Origin: Nocardioides sp. WS12
Lineage (GTDB): Bacteria > Actinomycetota > Actinomycetes > Propionibacteriales > Nocardioidaceae
DNA: 64,000 bases
Assembly (NCBI RefSeq): GCF_014108865.1
Contig: NZ_CP053928.1
Coordinates: forward strand, 434,001 to 498,000
Direction: 5' to 3'
This document shows, one piece after another, positions 41,620-51,094 of the stretch. The position numbers and the translations under genes were made by a program. Each line of letters opens with the position of its first letter. Within the stretch, counting starts at the first letter, position 1. Below the pieces are notes generated by a model. That model made no database searches. It saw nothing but the letters and a program-made list of their open reading frames with translations, and was not told the origin of the DNA.

Positions 41620-42117
41620 TCAGGGTTGCCAGACGGTGGTGACACTCACCGCGGTCGGGGACAGCACACCGGTGATGTTGACCTTGGTCCCGGCCTCGAT
41701 CGGCAGGTTGGCGCTGGCGTTGAACTGGAGGGTGTGACCGCCGACCAGCACGCGGATCACGCCATAGCCCTCGCCCGGGATCGCGGTGATCACCTGCGCG
41801 GTCTGGCCGACGCTGTCGCCGATCGAGACGGTCCCGTCGCTCGGACCGTCCTTGACCAGGCGGGTCAGCCACCAGGCGAACCACGCCACGAGTACGCCGG
41901 CACCGGCGCCGATCACGACGGAGATCGGCCACGGCAGGCCGGCACCATCGGCGGCCGCGCCACCGAATCCGAAGGCCGACACGAAGCCACCCACGACGGC
42001 AGTCGAGATCCAGTCGGCCTCGAGCGCGTCGAGCGCTCCGTCGAGGACGTCTCCGACCAGCAGGGACAGGGCAAGGATCACCAGGCCGACAAGGCCAAGG
42101 ATGAAGAAGACGGTCAC
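41620..42117 (-). CDS. NfeD-like membrane protein
   Basis: A 165-residue protein with an N-terminal helix, two more helices around residues 35-50 and 65-87, and a C-terminal OB-fold-like domain (about 100-165; VGQTAQVITAIPGEGYGVIR). It corresponds to the short NfeD form without protease domain. The GTG start at 42117 was chosen because AGGAG lies 5-6 nt upstream. It is encoded just before flotillin in the same direction; NfeD and flotillin usually act together in the membrane. Confidence 0.85.
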   Translation of the reverse strand: MTVFFILGLVGLVILALSLLVGDVLDGALDALEADWISTAVVGGFVSAFGFGGAAADGAGLPWPISVVIGAGAGVLVAWFAWWLTRLVKDGPSDGTVSIGDSVGQTAQVITAIPGEGYGVIRVLVGGHTLQFNASANLPIEAGTKVNITGVLSPTAVSVTTVWQP

Positions 42118-42216
42118 GAACGCTCCTGAAGGTGGCCGTACGGACGCTGCGGCCGGGGTCCAGTGATCGTATCCAGACGCACCCGGACGCAAACGGCGTG
42201 ACCGCCCTCACAAAAG

Positions 42217-42251
42217 TTGCACCGTCGTACGAGACAGTGCAAAGATGCACT
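42217..42251. promoter_or_regulatory. TGCAC-type TetR operators before the MMPL regulator
   Basis: AGTGCA-AAGA-TGCACT at 42236-42251 is a perfect dyad just upstream of the tetR ATG (42253). TTGCAC at 42217-42222 with GTGCAA at 42237-42242 forms a second one. Another GTGCAA half-site lies just inside the gene near 42264. Repeated TGCAC half-sites suggest cooperative autorepression. Confidence 0.55.
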
Positions 42252-42252
42252 C

Positions 42253-42840
42253 ATGAATCAACTGTGCAATCGCCGTGAGACGAAGCGGACCCAGACCGCG
42301 CTCCGTCTGCAGCAGTGCGCAGTCCAGCTCACCCTCGACCACGGTTTCGACGGCTGGACCATCGACGACCTGGCTGCAGCCGCCGACGTCTCCCGCCGGA
42401 CGGTGTTCAACTACTTCGACGGCAAGGCCGACGTCGTCCTCGGTCCGGTCGTCGAGCTGGACCCGGAGCGGGTCGCGGTGTTCGTCGCCGGCGGGCCGTC
42501 CGGAAACCTGCTCGCCGACGTCCTCGCGATGGCGGCCGACGTCATCGAAGAACACACCAGCGACCAGGAAATGATCGCCACCGGACGCAACGCCGTCCTC
42601 AAGGACGCCCGGCTGCTCGGCCTGGCGCACCAGCGCTTCGAGGACATCTCGGCAACATTCGTCGAGCTCGTCCGCGAACGCGACGGTGAGTCCTACAACC
42701 CCGATCGCGCCCGTCTCCTGAGCCGGCTCGTGGTCACCCTGTTCGACAACGCCGCCGAGCGGTCGGTGGCCGACCCGAGCCGTCCGTTCTCCGAGCACTT
42801 CGACGCCGCGATCCGTGACGCCCGCGACGTCCTCGCCTGA
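42253..42840 (+). CDS. TetR family regulator upstream of MMPL transporter
   Basis: A 195-residue TetR regulator. The HTH is near residues 25-60 (IDDLAAAADVSRRTVFNYFD), followed by a C-terminal helical domain. The ATG at 42253 follows a perfect TGCAC-type dyad. It lies 79 bp before a co-directional MMPL exporter, which it probably represses together with itself; the inducer may be the exported compound. Confidence 0.9.
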   Translation: MNQLCNRRETKRTQTALRLQQCAVQLTLDHGFDGWTIDDLAAAADVSRRTVFNYFDGKADVVLGPVVELDPERVAVFVAGGPSGNLLADVLAMAADVIEEHTSDQEMIATGRNAVLKDARLLGLAHQRFEDISATFVELVRERDGESYNPDRARLLSRLVVTLFDNAAERSVADPSRPFSEHFDAAIRDARDVLA

Positions 42841-42919
42841 CCGTTCCCCCACCCCTTCCCCGACCACCGGCCCTGTGCGGGCGAACCCTGCACACCCACC
42901 ACTCACAGGAGACCTCACC

Positions 42920-45211
42920 ATGGCCCGCCTGCTCTATCGACTCGGCTCGACCGCCTACCGGCGGTGGCCCTTCTTCATCGCCGGCTGGCTACTGCTCGCC
43001 GTCGCCGTCGGCGGCGTCGCCGCCGCCTACTCCAAGCCGATGGTGGACTCGTTCTCCATCCCCGGCATCCCGTCGGAGAAGGCCGCCGACATCCAGCAGG
43101 AGCTGTTCCCCGACGCCGAGGACGCGTTCGACTCGGTGCCGGTGAGCATCGTGGTCGCCGCGCCCGAGGGCCACACCCTCGCCGAGCCGGAGTACCAGGC
43201 CGCCATCCAGCACCTGATCGACGAGGTCCCCACGCTGCCGCAGACGGCTCCGGAGAACCCGCAGCTCGTCGCGCCCGCGGCCGCCGCCGAGGGCGCCTCC
43301 CCCGGAACGGCCACCCTGTCCGATGACGGCCGGATCGGCACCCTCGGGTTCGAATGGGATGTCGACGGTCCCTCCGACATCAAGGCCACCACGATCGACG
43401 ACCTCGAGGAAATGCTGGCCGACACCGCAGACGAGTACGGCCTGACGGTCGAGGCCAATGGCGCCGGCACCGCGGCCGAGGCACAGGCGGGCGGATCAGC
43501 CGAGATGATCGGCATCGGCGTCGCCCTCATCGTGCTGCTGGTGACCTTCGGCTCCTTCATGGCAGCCGGCATGACCCTGCTCAACGCGATCTTCGGCATC
43601 GGCCTCGGCATGACCGGCATCACCGCAATGACCGCGTTGATGGACATCGGCTCCACCACCCCGATGCTCGCGACGATGATCGGCCTCGCGGTCGGCATCG
43701 ATTACACGCTCTTCATCCTGGCCCGCTACCGAACCGAGCTCGCCCACACCAAGGACCGCGCCCACGCGGCGGGGATCGCCGTCGGAACCGCAGGGTCCGC
43801 CGTGGTGTTCGCGGGGCTCACCGTCCTGATCGCGCTGTCGGCCCTGGCCGTCGTACGCATCCCGTTCCTGACGGCGATGGGCCTGGCGGCTGCCGCCACC
43901 GTGTTCGTCGCGGTGATGGTGGCCCTCACCCTGCTGCCGGCGCTGCTCGGCCTGACCAAGTCGTGGGCTTTCCGCGGCCAGGTCCGCGCGTACGCCCCGA
44001 AACGTGACGAGCACGGCCGGGTCCACAACAACGGCGTCCGCTGGGCCCAGGTCCTGGCGAAGGCCCCGATCGCTTGGGCGCTCGGTGCCGTCCTCCTGCT
44101 CGGCGCGCTCGCTGCGCCGATCACGCAGATGTACCTCGCGTTCCCGACCGACAGCACTGCCCCGAGCGACACGATGCAGCGCAAGGCCGCCGACCTGAAG
44201 TCCGAGGCCTTCGGCCCGGGCCGCGAGGGCCCGATGACGCTCGTCATCGACGGTCGCTCGATCAAGGACGACGACCAGCGCCAGGCGGCCTTCGACCAGG
44301 TCCAGGCATGGGCCGAGAAGCAGGACGACGTCGAGTACGCGTCCATCGTCGCCACCAACGCGCCCGTCAAGGACGGCGTGCAGGAGGGTGTCGGCACCGG
44401 CGCGATCGTCAACATCACCCCGTCGTCGGGTCCCGACGACCCGGCCACGCTCGACCTGCTCGAGAAGCTGCGTGATGGCCAGTCGGCGATCGAGGACCAG
44501 ACCGATACGGTCGTCGGCGTCACCGGCCTGACCGCCATCACCACCGACGTCTCCGACCGACTCAACGCGGCGCTGCCGATCTACCTCGCCGTGGTCATCG
44601 GACTGGCGTTCGTCCTGCTGGTGCTGGTGTTCCGCTCGATCCTGGTGCCGCTGACCGCCACCCTGGGCTTCCTGCTCTCGGTGCTGGCCACGCTGGGCGC
44701 CACCGTCGCGATCTTCCAGGAAGGCGCCTTCGGGATCTTCGAGGGCCAGCCGATCGTGAGCTTCATGCCGGTGTTCCTGATCGGCGTGGTCTTCGGCCTC
44801 GCGATGGACTACCAGGTGTTCCTGGTCACCCGGATGCGCGAGGCGCACGTGCACGGCCTGCCCATGCACGAGGCCGTCGTCGACGGCTTCCGCAACAGCG
44901 CCCGGGTCGTGGTCGCCGCCGCCTCGATCATGATCGCGGTGTTCTCCGGCTTCATCCTCGAGGACGCCGCCGTCGTGAAGTCGATGGGCTTCGCGCTGGC
45001 CGCGTCGATCGTCTTCGACGCGTTCATCGTGCGGATGGTGCTGATCCCCTCGGTGCTCTACCTGCTCGGCGAGAAGGCCTGGTGGCTGCCGGCCTGGCTG
45101 GACCGAATCCTCCCGAACGTCGACGTCGAGGGCACCTCACTGGAGCGGGACTCTGCCCCCGTGGCTGTCACGACGAAGGACGACGAGGACCGCGAACTGG
45201 TCAGCGTCTGA
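42920..45211 (+). CDS. MMPL family transporter (RND superfamily)
   Basis: A 763-residue MMPL/RND exporter. One N-terminal helix is followed by an extracytoplasmic domain (about 45-205), a five-helix block (about 205-365), a second extracytoplasmic domain (about 400-550) and a second helix block to about 740. The motifs [14 protein letters not shown] and [14 protein letters not shown] carry the Asp/Tyr residues used for proton coupling. ATG 42920 has AGGAG upstream. Such proteins export lipids or drugs by proton antiport. It is likely controlled by the adjacent TetR protein. Confidence 0.93.
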   Translation: MARLLYRLGSTAYRRWPFFIAGWLLLAVAVGGVAAAYSKPMVDSFSIPGIPSEKAADIQQELFPDAEDAFDSVPVSIVVAAPEGHTLAEPEYQAAIQHLIDEVPTLPQTAPENPQLVAPAAAAEGASPGTATLSDDGRIGTLGFEWDVDGPSDIKATTIDDLEEMLADTADEYGLTVEANGAGTAAEAQAGGSAEMIGIGVALIVLLVTFGSFMAAGMTLLNAIFGIGLGMTGITAMTALMDIGSTTPMLATMIGLAVGIDYTLFILARYRTELAHTKDRAHAAGIAVGTAGSAVVFAGLTVLIALSALAVVRIPFLTAMGLAAAATVFVAVMVALTLLPALLGLTKSWAFRGQVRAYAPKRDEHGRVHNNGVRWAQVLAKAPIAWALGAVLLLGALAAPITQMYLAFPTDSTAPSDTMQRKAADLKSEAFGPGREGPMTLVIDGRSIKDDDQRQAAFDQVQAWAEKQDDVEYASIVATNAPVKDGVQEGVGTGAIVNITPSSGPDDPATLDLLEKLRDGQSAIEDQTDTVVGVTGLTAITTDVSDRLNAALPIYLAVVIGLAFVLLVLVFRSILVPLTATLGFLLSVLATLGATVAIFQEGAFGIFEGQPIVSFMPVFLIGVVFGLAMDYQVFLVTRMREAHVHGLPMHEAVVDGFRNSARVVVAAASIMIAVFSGFILEDAAVVKSMGFALAASIVFDAFIVRMVLIPSVLYLLGEKAWWLPAWLDRILPNVDVEGTSLERDSAPVAVTTKDDEDRELVSV

Positions 45212-45213
45212 TT

Positions 45214-45349
45214 CGCCGAGTTGGGGTTTGTCGCCGCCGAGTTGTGAGTTGTGACCGCCGAGTTGGCGGTTCGCTCCGGCTCACCGGTGACAAACCCCAA
45301 CTGGCGCGTCACAAACCCCAACTGGCGCGTCACAAACCCCGACTCGCGA
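45214..45349. repeat. Symmetric array of 3 + 3 inverted 21-bp units
   Basis: Three direct 21-bp units beginning CGCCGAGTTG lie at 45214-45234, 45235-45255 and 45256-45276. After a 10-bp centre, three inverted 21-bp units (GTSACAAACCCCRACTSGCGM) lie at 45287-45307, 45308-45328 and 45329-45349. The two innermost right units are near-identical; the left units vary more. The array fills almost the whole gap between the MMPL stop (45211) and the glutathione peroxidase stop (45350). It may terminate both genes or be a mobile repeat. Confidence 0.8.
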
Positions 45350-45832
45350 TCAGGCGAGGGCCTTCTCGATGTCCTTGCTGATCTTGCTGGGCTTGGTGGT
45401 CGGCGCGAACCGGTCGATGACGGAGCCGTCGCGACCGATCAGGAACTTGGTGAAGTTCCACTTGATGCCTTCACGGCCGAGCAGGCCGCTCTGCTGGTCC
45501 TTGAGCCACTGGTAGAGCGGGTGGGCGTTGTCCCCGTTGACCTCGATCTTGGAGAACATCGGGAACGTGACGTTGAACTTGCGCTCACAGAACGCCGCGA
45601 TCTCGTCCTCGGCGCCCGGCTCCTGGTTGCCGAACTGGTCGCACGGGAAGCCGAGGACTTCGAAGCCCTGCTCGCCGTACGTGTCGTACAGCTCCTGCAG
45701 GCCCTGGTACTGCGGAGTGAAGCCGCACTGGGAGGCGGTGTTGACGACGAGGACCACCTTGCCGTCGTACGACGACAGGTCGATCGGCTTGCCATCGATG
45801 GAGGTGGCGGAGAAGTCGCTGAGGCTGCTCAT
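45350..45832 (-). CDS. Glutathione peroxidase-family thiol peroxidase
   Basis: A 160-residue GPx-fold peroxidase using cysteine. C36 (ASQCGFT) is the peroxidatic residue, and Q70 (FGNQEPG) and W125 (IKWNFTKF) complete the site. C64 (FPCDQF) and C82 (FCERKF) are also present. The C36/C82 spacing is that of thioredoxin-dependent GPx enzymes, so thioredoxin is the likely reductant in an organism expected to lack glutathione. It removes hydroperoxides. It appears to be a single-gene unit. Confidence 0.93.
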   Translation of the reverse strand: MSSLSDFSATSIDGKPIDLSSYDGKVVLVVNTASQCGFTPQYQGLQELYDTYGEQGFEVLGFPCDQFGNQEPGAEDEIAAFCERKFNVTFPMFSKIEVNGDNAHPLYQWLKDQQSGLLGREGIKWNFTKFLIGRDGSVIDRFAPTTKPSKISKDIEKALA

Positions 45833-45845
45833 GCGGGCAAGTGTG

Positions 45846-46250
45846 TCACCGGGCCCGCAACGACCGTGCCTGCATCAGGGCGAGGTCGGCCACGACGAGT
45901 GCCTGGGCGACGACCCACGCACGGCCGAGTCCGTCGATGTCGAACATCCCGGTGACGGCGACCTCGAGCGAGGCGAGCACCCACACGGCGTTGCCGGCGA
46001 CGATCGCCCAGCCCATCCGCTTCGACAGGGCGCTGCGGGCGTAGAGGCCGACGACGGTGGCGTAGCCGACCAGGAAGGCGCCGAGCCAGCGGTAGGTCGT
46101 GGCGTCACCGCCGAGGAGGTCGGCGATGGGACCGGCGGCGACGAGGTAGGCGAGACCGTTGACGCCGGAGATGACGGCGTCGGCGGTGAACCAGAACCGG
46201 CCGGTCGTGGTGGGGGCAGTGGCGGTACGGGGAGCGATGGTGTTGGTCAT
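45846..46250 (-). CDS. Small four-helix membrane protein of unknown function
   Basis: A 134-residue protein with a Thr/Ala-rich N-terminus and four predicted helices (about 22-44, 53-70, 80-98, 105-122). The loop RSALSKRMGW joins helices two and three. The compact layout resembles small actinobacterial integral membrane proteins with no known activity. It lies 13 bp upstream of the glutathione peroxidase gene on the same strand and may be co-transcribed. Confidence 0.7.
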   Translation of the reverse strand: MTNTIAPRTATAPTTTGRFWFTADAVISGVNGLAYLVAAGPIADLLGGDATTYRWLGAFLVGYATVVGLYARSALSKRMGWAIVAGNAVWVLASLEVAVTGMFDIDGLGRAWVVAQALVVADLALMQARSLRAR

Positions 46251-46298
46251 GCCCCGACTCTCACCCCGAGCGGTGTCTCCTGACGATGACGTCAGAGG

Positions 46299-46919
46299 TC
46301 ATGCAGGCTCTGCGGTGGTCGGCCCGGACGGGGTGATGCCGGGCCAGGGCGTGCCCCAGCGGTCGCCGTACGCCGTCTCCACGAGGGGGCGACGCGAACG
46401 GACCTTGTGCTCGCGCTCGGCGTCGCGCTCGCTGACCTCGGCGGGATTGCCGCGGACCCCGACCGCGATGCCCGCCACGACTCGCGCGTGGTCCGGAACA
46501 CCCAGCGCCGACGCCACGGCGTCGTGGTCGAATCCCGCGAACTGGTGGGCTTCCAGGCCCATCGCCTTGGCCTGCAGGGTGAGGTGGGCGGAGGCCTGGC
46601 CCAGGTCGTGGAGCGGGTACGTCGGGTCGCCGGGCTCCCCGTCCACGGGGTCCACGACGGCCACCGAGATGAACACGACCGAGGCCCGCGGCACCCAGCC
46701 GGAGTTGCCCCGGCTCAGGTGCGGGACCAGCACGTCATGGGTGGCGTTGCCCCGCACCGCGACCAGGTAGCGCCACGGCTGCCGGTTGCCGCCACTCGGC
46801 GCCCACTGCGCGGCCTCGAGCAATCGGGTGATCTCGACATCGCTCAGTTCGTGGGCGGCGTCGAAGACGCTCGGGCTCCAGCGGGAGCGGAGGGGCTCCA
46901 CGATGTCGACGGGGTTCAT
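46299..46919 (-). CDS. Nitroreductase family protein
   Basis: A 206-residue FMN-dependent nitroreductase-fold protein. FMN contacts are suggested by RSRWSPSVFD near residue 12 and AAQWAPSGGNRQPWRYLVAV (about 36-55), with GLEAHQFAGFD later. ATG 46919 begins just before the first motif. It reduces nitro compounds, quinones or similar using NAD(P)H; the substrate is unknown. It lies 19 bp downstream of the asnC-type gene. Confidence 0.87.
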   Translation of the reverse strand: MNPVDIVEPLRSRWSPSVFDAAHELSDVEITRLLEAAQWAPSGGNRQPWRYLVAVRGNATHDVLVPHLSRGNSGWVPRASVVFISVAVVDPVDGEPGDPTYPLHDLGQASAHLTLQAKAMGLEAHQFAGFDHDAVASALGVPDHARVVAGIAVGVRGNPAEVSERDAEREHKVRSRRPLVETAYGDRWGTPWPGITPSGPTTAEPA

Positions 46920-46938
46920 GGAGCGAGTATCGCGCCCG

Positions 46939-47388
46939 TCACTTGAAGCGATTCCATTCCTCCAGGATGACCAGGGTCTTGGTGCTGGAGATCTGGCCGC
47001 CGGAGCGCAGCCGGCTGACCACGCGGCGGAGGTCCTCCACCCCGTCGACCCGGATGCGCAGCAGGGCGTCGGGGTCACCAGCCAGGGTGAGCACTTCCTC
47101 GACCTCCGGGATGCCGGCCACGAACTCCATAATCTGGGCGAGGTCCAGGTCGTCGGCGAACTGCAGTTCGGTCACGGCCTCGATGCCGTTGGCGATCCGG
47201 CCATGGTTGATCTGGACCGTGTAGCGCTCGATCACGCCGATCTTCTCGAGGCGGGCGATCCGACGCTGCACCGGCGCGACGGTCAGTCCGACGGCCGTCG
47301 CGATCTCGCGCAGCGGGCGGCGGGCGTTCTCCCGCAGGAGATCGAGGATCTCGCGGTCGGTCCGGTCGAGGACGGCATGCTCGGTCAC
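46939..47388 (-). CDS. Lrp/AsnC family transcriptional regulator
   Basis: A 149-residue Lrp-type regulator. The HTH is at about residues 8-60 (LDRTDREILDLLRENARRPL, then VAPVQRRIARLEKIGVI), and the RAM ligand-binding domain occupies about 70-145. GTG 47388 was chosen as the start of the canonical N-terminus. It is divergent from the indolepyruvate ferredoxin oxidoreductase gene, so it probably senses aromatic or branched amino acids and controls that enzyme. Confidence 0.9.
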   Translation of the reverse strand: MTEHAVLDRTDREILDLLRENARRPLREIATAVGLTVAPVQRRIARLEKIGVIERYTVQINHGRIANGIEAVTELQFADDLDLAQIMEFVAGIPEVEEVLTLAGDPDALLRIRVDGVEDLRRVVSRLRSGGQISSTKTLVILEEWNRFK

Positions 47389-47554
47389 GCAACAAACACT
47401 ACGCCGGACAGGTTGCTGGTTGCGCCTGATGGAGGTTGAGGCACCCTTTGGTTGCGGATCGTCGCCAAACTCGACGACGACTGTTGTGATCCGCCCCACC
47501 CAGGGGCGAGGCTCGTGGGGGTACCCCCGCCCTCGCGCCAGCACAGGAGAGCTC

Positions 47555-50500
47555 ATGACCGAGTTGTTGAACCGCCCGGCCTCCGAGCCGATGCCGTCGT
47601 ACGACCTCGACGACCGCTTCCGCGTGGGCGCGCCACCGACCCTGCTGACCGGCGTGCAGGCCATCGCGCGGCTCCTCGTCGAGCACCGCGCACTGGACCG
47701 GCGCCGCGGACTGCACACGGCGTCCTTCGTCTCCGGCTACCAGGGCAGCCCGCTCGGCGGCCTCGACAAGATGCTCGCGGACATGCAGGACACCCTCGAC
47801 GAGAACGACATCCGCTTCGTCCCCGGCCTCAACGAAGAGCTCGCCGCGACAGCCGTCTGGGGTAGCCAGGTCGACCTCCCGGCCGCCAACGCGACCCACG
47901 ACGGCGTCACCGGTTTCTGGTACGGCAAGGGACCCGGCGTCGACCGCGCCACGGACCCGCTGCGCCACGCCAACATGTACGGCGTCAACCGGCGCGGCGG
48001 CGCCGTCCTCCTGGTCGGCGACGACCCCGCCTCGAAGTCCTCGACGGTGCCGGCCGTGAGCGAGCGGTCGCTGGCCGCGCTGGGCATCCCCGTCCTGTTC
48101 CCCCGCAACGCCAGCGAGATCGTGACGCTGGGGCTGCACGCCATCGAGATCTCCCGCGCCTCGGGCTGCGTCGTCGCGCTCAAGATCGTGGCCGACGTGG
48201 CTGACGGCGCCTGGGTCGTCGACGGCCCCGACGTCCACGTCGAGCCGGTGATTCCCGCGATCGAGTGGAACGGTCTGCCCTACGTCTACACCCAGAGCCC
48301 GATCGTGCTGCGCCCCGCGATGATCGTGGGCGCCGAGGCCGAACTGGTCGGCCCGCGCACCGAGGTGGTTCGCGCGTACGCCGCCGCGAACCACCTCGAC
48401 GTCGTGGACCTCGACGTGGCGGGTGCGACCACCGGCTTCATCGCGTCCGGCAGTTGCTACGACTCGATGCGCCAGTCGATGACCGACCTCGGCATCACCG
48501 ACGAGGCGCTCACCGCTGCGGGCATCCGGGTGCTCCGCCTCGGCATGATGAGCCCGGTCGACCCGTCGATCATCCACCGGTTCGCCGCGGGCCTGGAGCG
48601 CATCGTCGTGATCGAGGACAAGACCTCGTTCATCGAGACCCAGATCCGCGACATCCTCTACGGCACGCCCGCCGCGCCCCAGGTGCTCGGCAAGCGCGAC
48701 GCCAACGGCATGCTGCTGGTCCCGGCCGACGGCGAGCTCACCTCCGGCCGCCTGCTGGCGCCCATGCGCCACCTCCTCCAGGGTGTCGTCGAGCTGAAGC
48801 CGCCGGCCGCGAAGCGCACGCCGCTCCCGCTGCTCGCCGCCAGCCGGGGCGCGTACTTCTGCAGCGGGTGCCCCCACAACCGTTCCACCGTGATCCCCGA
48901 GGGCTCGATGGGCGGCGGCGGCATCGGCTGCCACGCCATGGTGACGATCTCCGACCGTCCGGAGAGCGCCGTGACCGGCGTGACCCAGATGGGTGGCGAG
49001 GGAGCGCAGTGGATCGGGCAGGCCTGGTTCACCGACGCCCCGCACATCTTCCAGAACGTCGGCGACGGCACCTTCTTCCACTCCGCCCAGCTGGCCGTCC
49101 AGGCCTGCATCGCGGCCGGCGTGAACATCACCTACAAGGTGCTCTACAACGACGTCGTCGCCATGACCGGCGCCCAGGACGCCGAGGGCGCGCTCTCCGT
49201 GCCGAAGCTGACCCACAAGCTGCACACCGAGGGCGTCAAGAAGATCATCATCTGCGCCGACGAGCCCGAGCGGCACCGCAAGCGCGACCTGGCGCCCGGC
49301 ACCCTGCTCTGGGACCGCGACCGCCTCGACGAGGCGCAGCGGATGCTGCGCGACATCCCCGGCGTGACCGTGCTGATCTACGACCAGCACTGCGCCGCCG
49401 ACGCCCGCCGCCAACGCAAGCGCGGCTCGCTGCCCACCCGCACCAAGCGGGTCGTCATCAACCAGGCCGTCTGTGAGGGCTGTGGCGACTGCGGCGTGAA
49501 GAGCAACTGCCTGTCCGTCCAGCCGGTCGACACCGAGTACGGCCGCAAGACCCAGATCGAGCAGACGTCCTGCAACACCGACTACAGCTGCCTCGACGGC
49601 GACTGCCCGTCCTTCGTGACCGTCGAAACGGCGCCCCGCACGCGTCGTACGCTCCGCAAGGCGAAGCGTCAGGAGACGAAGGCGACCAAGGCCGCCAAGA
49701 AGAAGCGGGCCTACCCGACGCCGCCGACCGTCGCCGCCAGCCCGGCCGAGGAGCGGGTCACCGCGACCCAGAACGTCTTCATGGTGGGCATCGGCGGCAC
49801 TGGCATCGTGACCGTCAACCAGGTCCTCGCCACCGCCGCCCTCCGGGCCGGGTACGCCGTCGAATCACTCGATCAGACGGGCCTGAGCCAGAAGGCCGGG
49901 CCGGTCGTCGGGCACCTACGTTTCGCCGACGGCGACCTCGAGCCGGCCAACCGGCTGACCCCGGGCTCGGCGGACTGCTTCCTCGGCTTCGACCTGCTCA
50001 CCCTCGCCGAGGACCGCAACCTCGTCTTCGGCAGCGCCACCGGGACCCGCACGGTCGTGTCCACCAGTCGTACGGCGACGGGCGCGATGGTCCACGACCT
50101 CAACGTCCAGCACCCCGACGAGGGCGATCTCCTGGACCGGGTCCGGACCGCGAGCCTGGACCTGTTCGACTTCGACGCCCTCGAGGCAGCGGACCGGATC
50201 TTCGGCAACACCGTTGCCGCGAACTTCCTCCTCGTCGGTGCGGCCCACCAGACCGGTGCCCTCCGGCTGCCCGCCGCCGCCATCGAGGAGGCCATCGGGA
50301 TCAACGGGACCGCGGTCGCTGCGAACATCGCGGCCTTCCGTTGGGGGCGCACCGCCGTCGCCGACCCGGCTGCCTTCCGCGCCGCCAACGAGCGCACCGC
50401 CGTCGTCCGCGAGCGGCCGGTCCCGGCGTCCGTCGCCGCCTCCGGCCTCGACGGCGAACTGTTGCGCCTCGTCAGCCTGCGGGCCGCCGACCTCGTCGAC

Positions 50501-51091
50501 TACCAGGACGAGAAGCTCGCCGACAGCTACGTCGCCCTCGTCTCCGAGGTCGCTGCGGCCGAGCGTGCCGTGACGACCGAGACCCGCTTCAGCGAGGCCG
50601 TGGCACGCCACCTCTTCAAGCTCACCGCCTACAAGGACGAGTACGAGGTCGCGCGCCTGCTGACCGACCCCGCCTTCCTTGCCTCGACCGGCGAGGAGTT
50701 CCCCGGGGGCACCGTGGCCTTCCAGTTGCACCCGCCGGCGCTGCGCGCCCTGGGCCGCGACAAGAAGATCAGCTTCGGTCCCCGCTCGCACGGCAGCCTG
50801 CGCACGCTGGCCCGGATGAAGCGCTTGCGCGGCACTGCTGCCGACCCGTTCGGCCGGGCGCACCTGCGCAAGGTCGAGCGGGAGCTGCGCGACCACTACC
50901 GCGCGCTCGTGACCGATCTGGCGGCCAACCCGGCCACCGGACTGGTCGGCGACTACGAGCGCGCGGTGGTGATCGCCGAGCTGCCCGACCTGGTCCGTGG
51001 CTACGAGCACGTCAAGATGCGCAACGTGGAGAAGTACGTCGCCGAGCTCACCCAGCTCGGCGTGCAGCCGCCGGCGGTCGCTCAGCACTGA
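47555..51091 (+). CDS. Single-chain indolepyruvate ferredoxin oxidoreductase
   Basis: A 1178-residue fused 2-oxoacid:ferredoxin oxidoreductase. The N-terminal TPP-pyrimidine region reads FVSGYQGSPLGGLDKMLADM. The TPP-binding core has GGGGIGCHAM, the iron-sulfur region has CEGCGDCGVKSNC, and the C-terminal gamma-type domain begins NVFMVGIGGTGIVTVNQV. It oxidatively decarboxylates aryl-pyruvates (from Trp, Phe, Tyr) to aryl-acetyl-CoA and reduces ferredoxin. ATG 47555 has CAGGAG upstream. The long single-chain form occurs in aerobic bacteria, unlike archaeal IorAB. Confidence 0.92.
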   Translation: MTELLNRPASEPMPSYDLDDRFRVGAPPTLLTGVQAIARLLVEHRALDRRRGLHTASFVSGYQGSPLGGLDKMLADMQDTLDENDIRFVPGLNEELAATAVWGSQVDLPAANATHDGVTGFWYGKGPGVDRATDPLRHANMYGVNRRGGAVLLVGDDPASKSSTVPAVSERSLAALGIPVLFPRNASEIVTLGLHAIEISRASGCVVALKIVADVADGAWVVDGPDVHVEPVIPAIEWNGLPYVYTQSPIVLRPAMIVGAEAELVGPRTEVVRAYAAANHLDVVDLDVAGATTGFIASGSCYDSMRQSMTDLGITDEALTAAGIRVLRLGMMSPVDPSIIHRFAAGLERIVVIEDKTSFIETQIRDILYGTPAAPQVLGKRDANGMLLVPADGELTSGRLLAPMRHLLQGVVELKPPAAKRTPLPLLAASRGAYFCSGCPHNRSTVIPEGSMGGGGIGCHAMVTISDRPESAVTGVTQMGGEGAQWIGQAWFTDAPHIFQNVGDGTFFHSAQLAVQACIAAGVNITYKVLYNDVVAMTGAQDAEGALSVPKLTHKLHTEGVKKIIICADEPERHRKRDLAPGTLLWDRDRLDEAQRMLRDIPGVTVLIYDQHCAADARRQRKRGSLPTRTKRVVINQAVCEGCGDCGVKSNCLSVQPVDTEYGRKTQIEQTSCNTDYSCLDGDCPSFVTVETAPRTRRTLRKAKRQETKATKAAKKKRAYPTPPTVAASPAEERVTATQNVFMVGIGGTGIVTVNQVLATAALRAGYAVESLDQTGLSQKAGPVVGHLRFADGDLEPANRLTPGSADCFLGFDLLTLAEDRNLVFGSATGTRTVVSTSRTATGAMVHDLNVQHPDEGDLLDRVRTASLDLFDFDALEAADRIFGNTVAANFLLVGAAHQTGALRLPAAAIEEAIGINGTAVAANIAAFRWGRTAVADPAAFRAANERTAVVRERPVPASVAASGLDGELLRLVSLRAADLVDYQDEKLADSYVALVSEVAAAERAVTTETRFSEAVARHLFKLTAYKDEYEVARLLTDPAFLASTGEEFPGGTVAFQLHPPALRALGRDKKISFGPRSHGSLRTLARMKRLRGTAADPFGRAHLRKVERELRDHYRALVTDLAANPATGLVGDYERAVVIAELPDLVRGYEHVKMRNVEKYVAELTQLGVQPPAVAQH

Positions 51092-51094
51092 CCG

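Noticed and set aside
45214..45349. Possible CRISPR array
   Set aside because: Units are contiguous without spacers and inverted halfway; no cas genes nearby.
47399..49414. About 671-codon minus-strand frame inside the indolepyruvate oxidoreductase gene
   Set aside because: Antisense shadow; no motif and biased composition.
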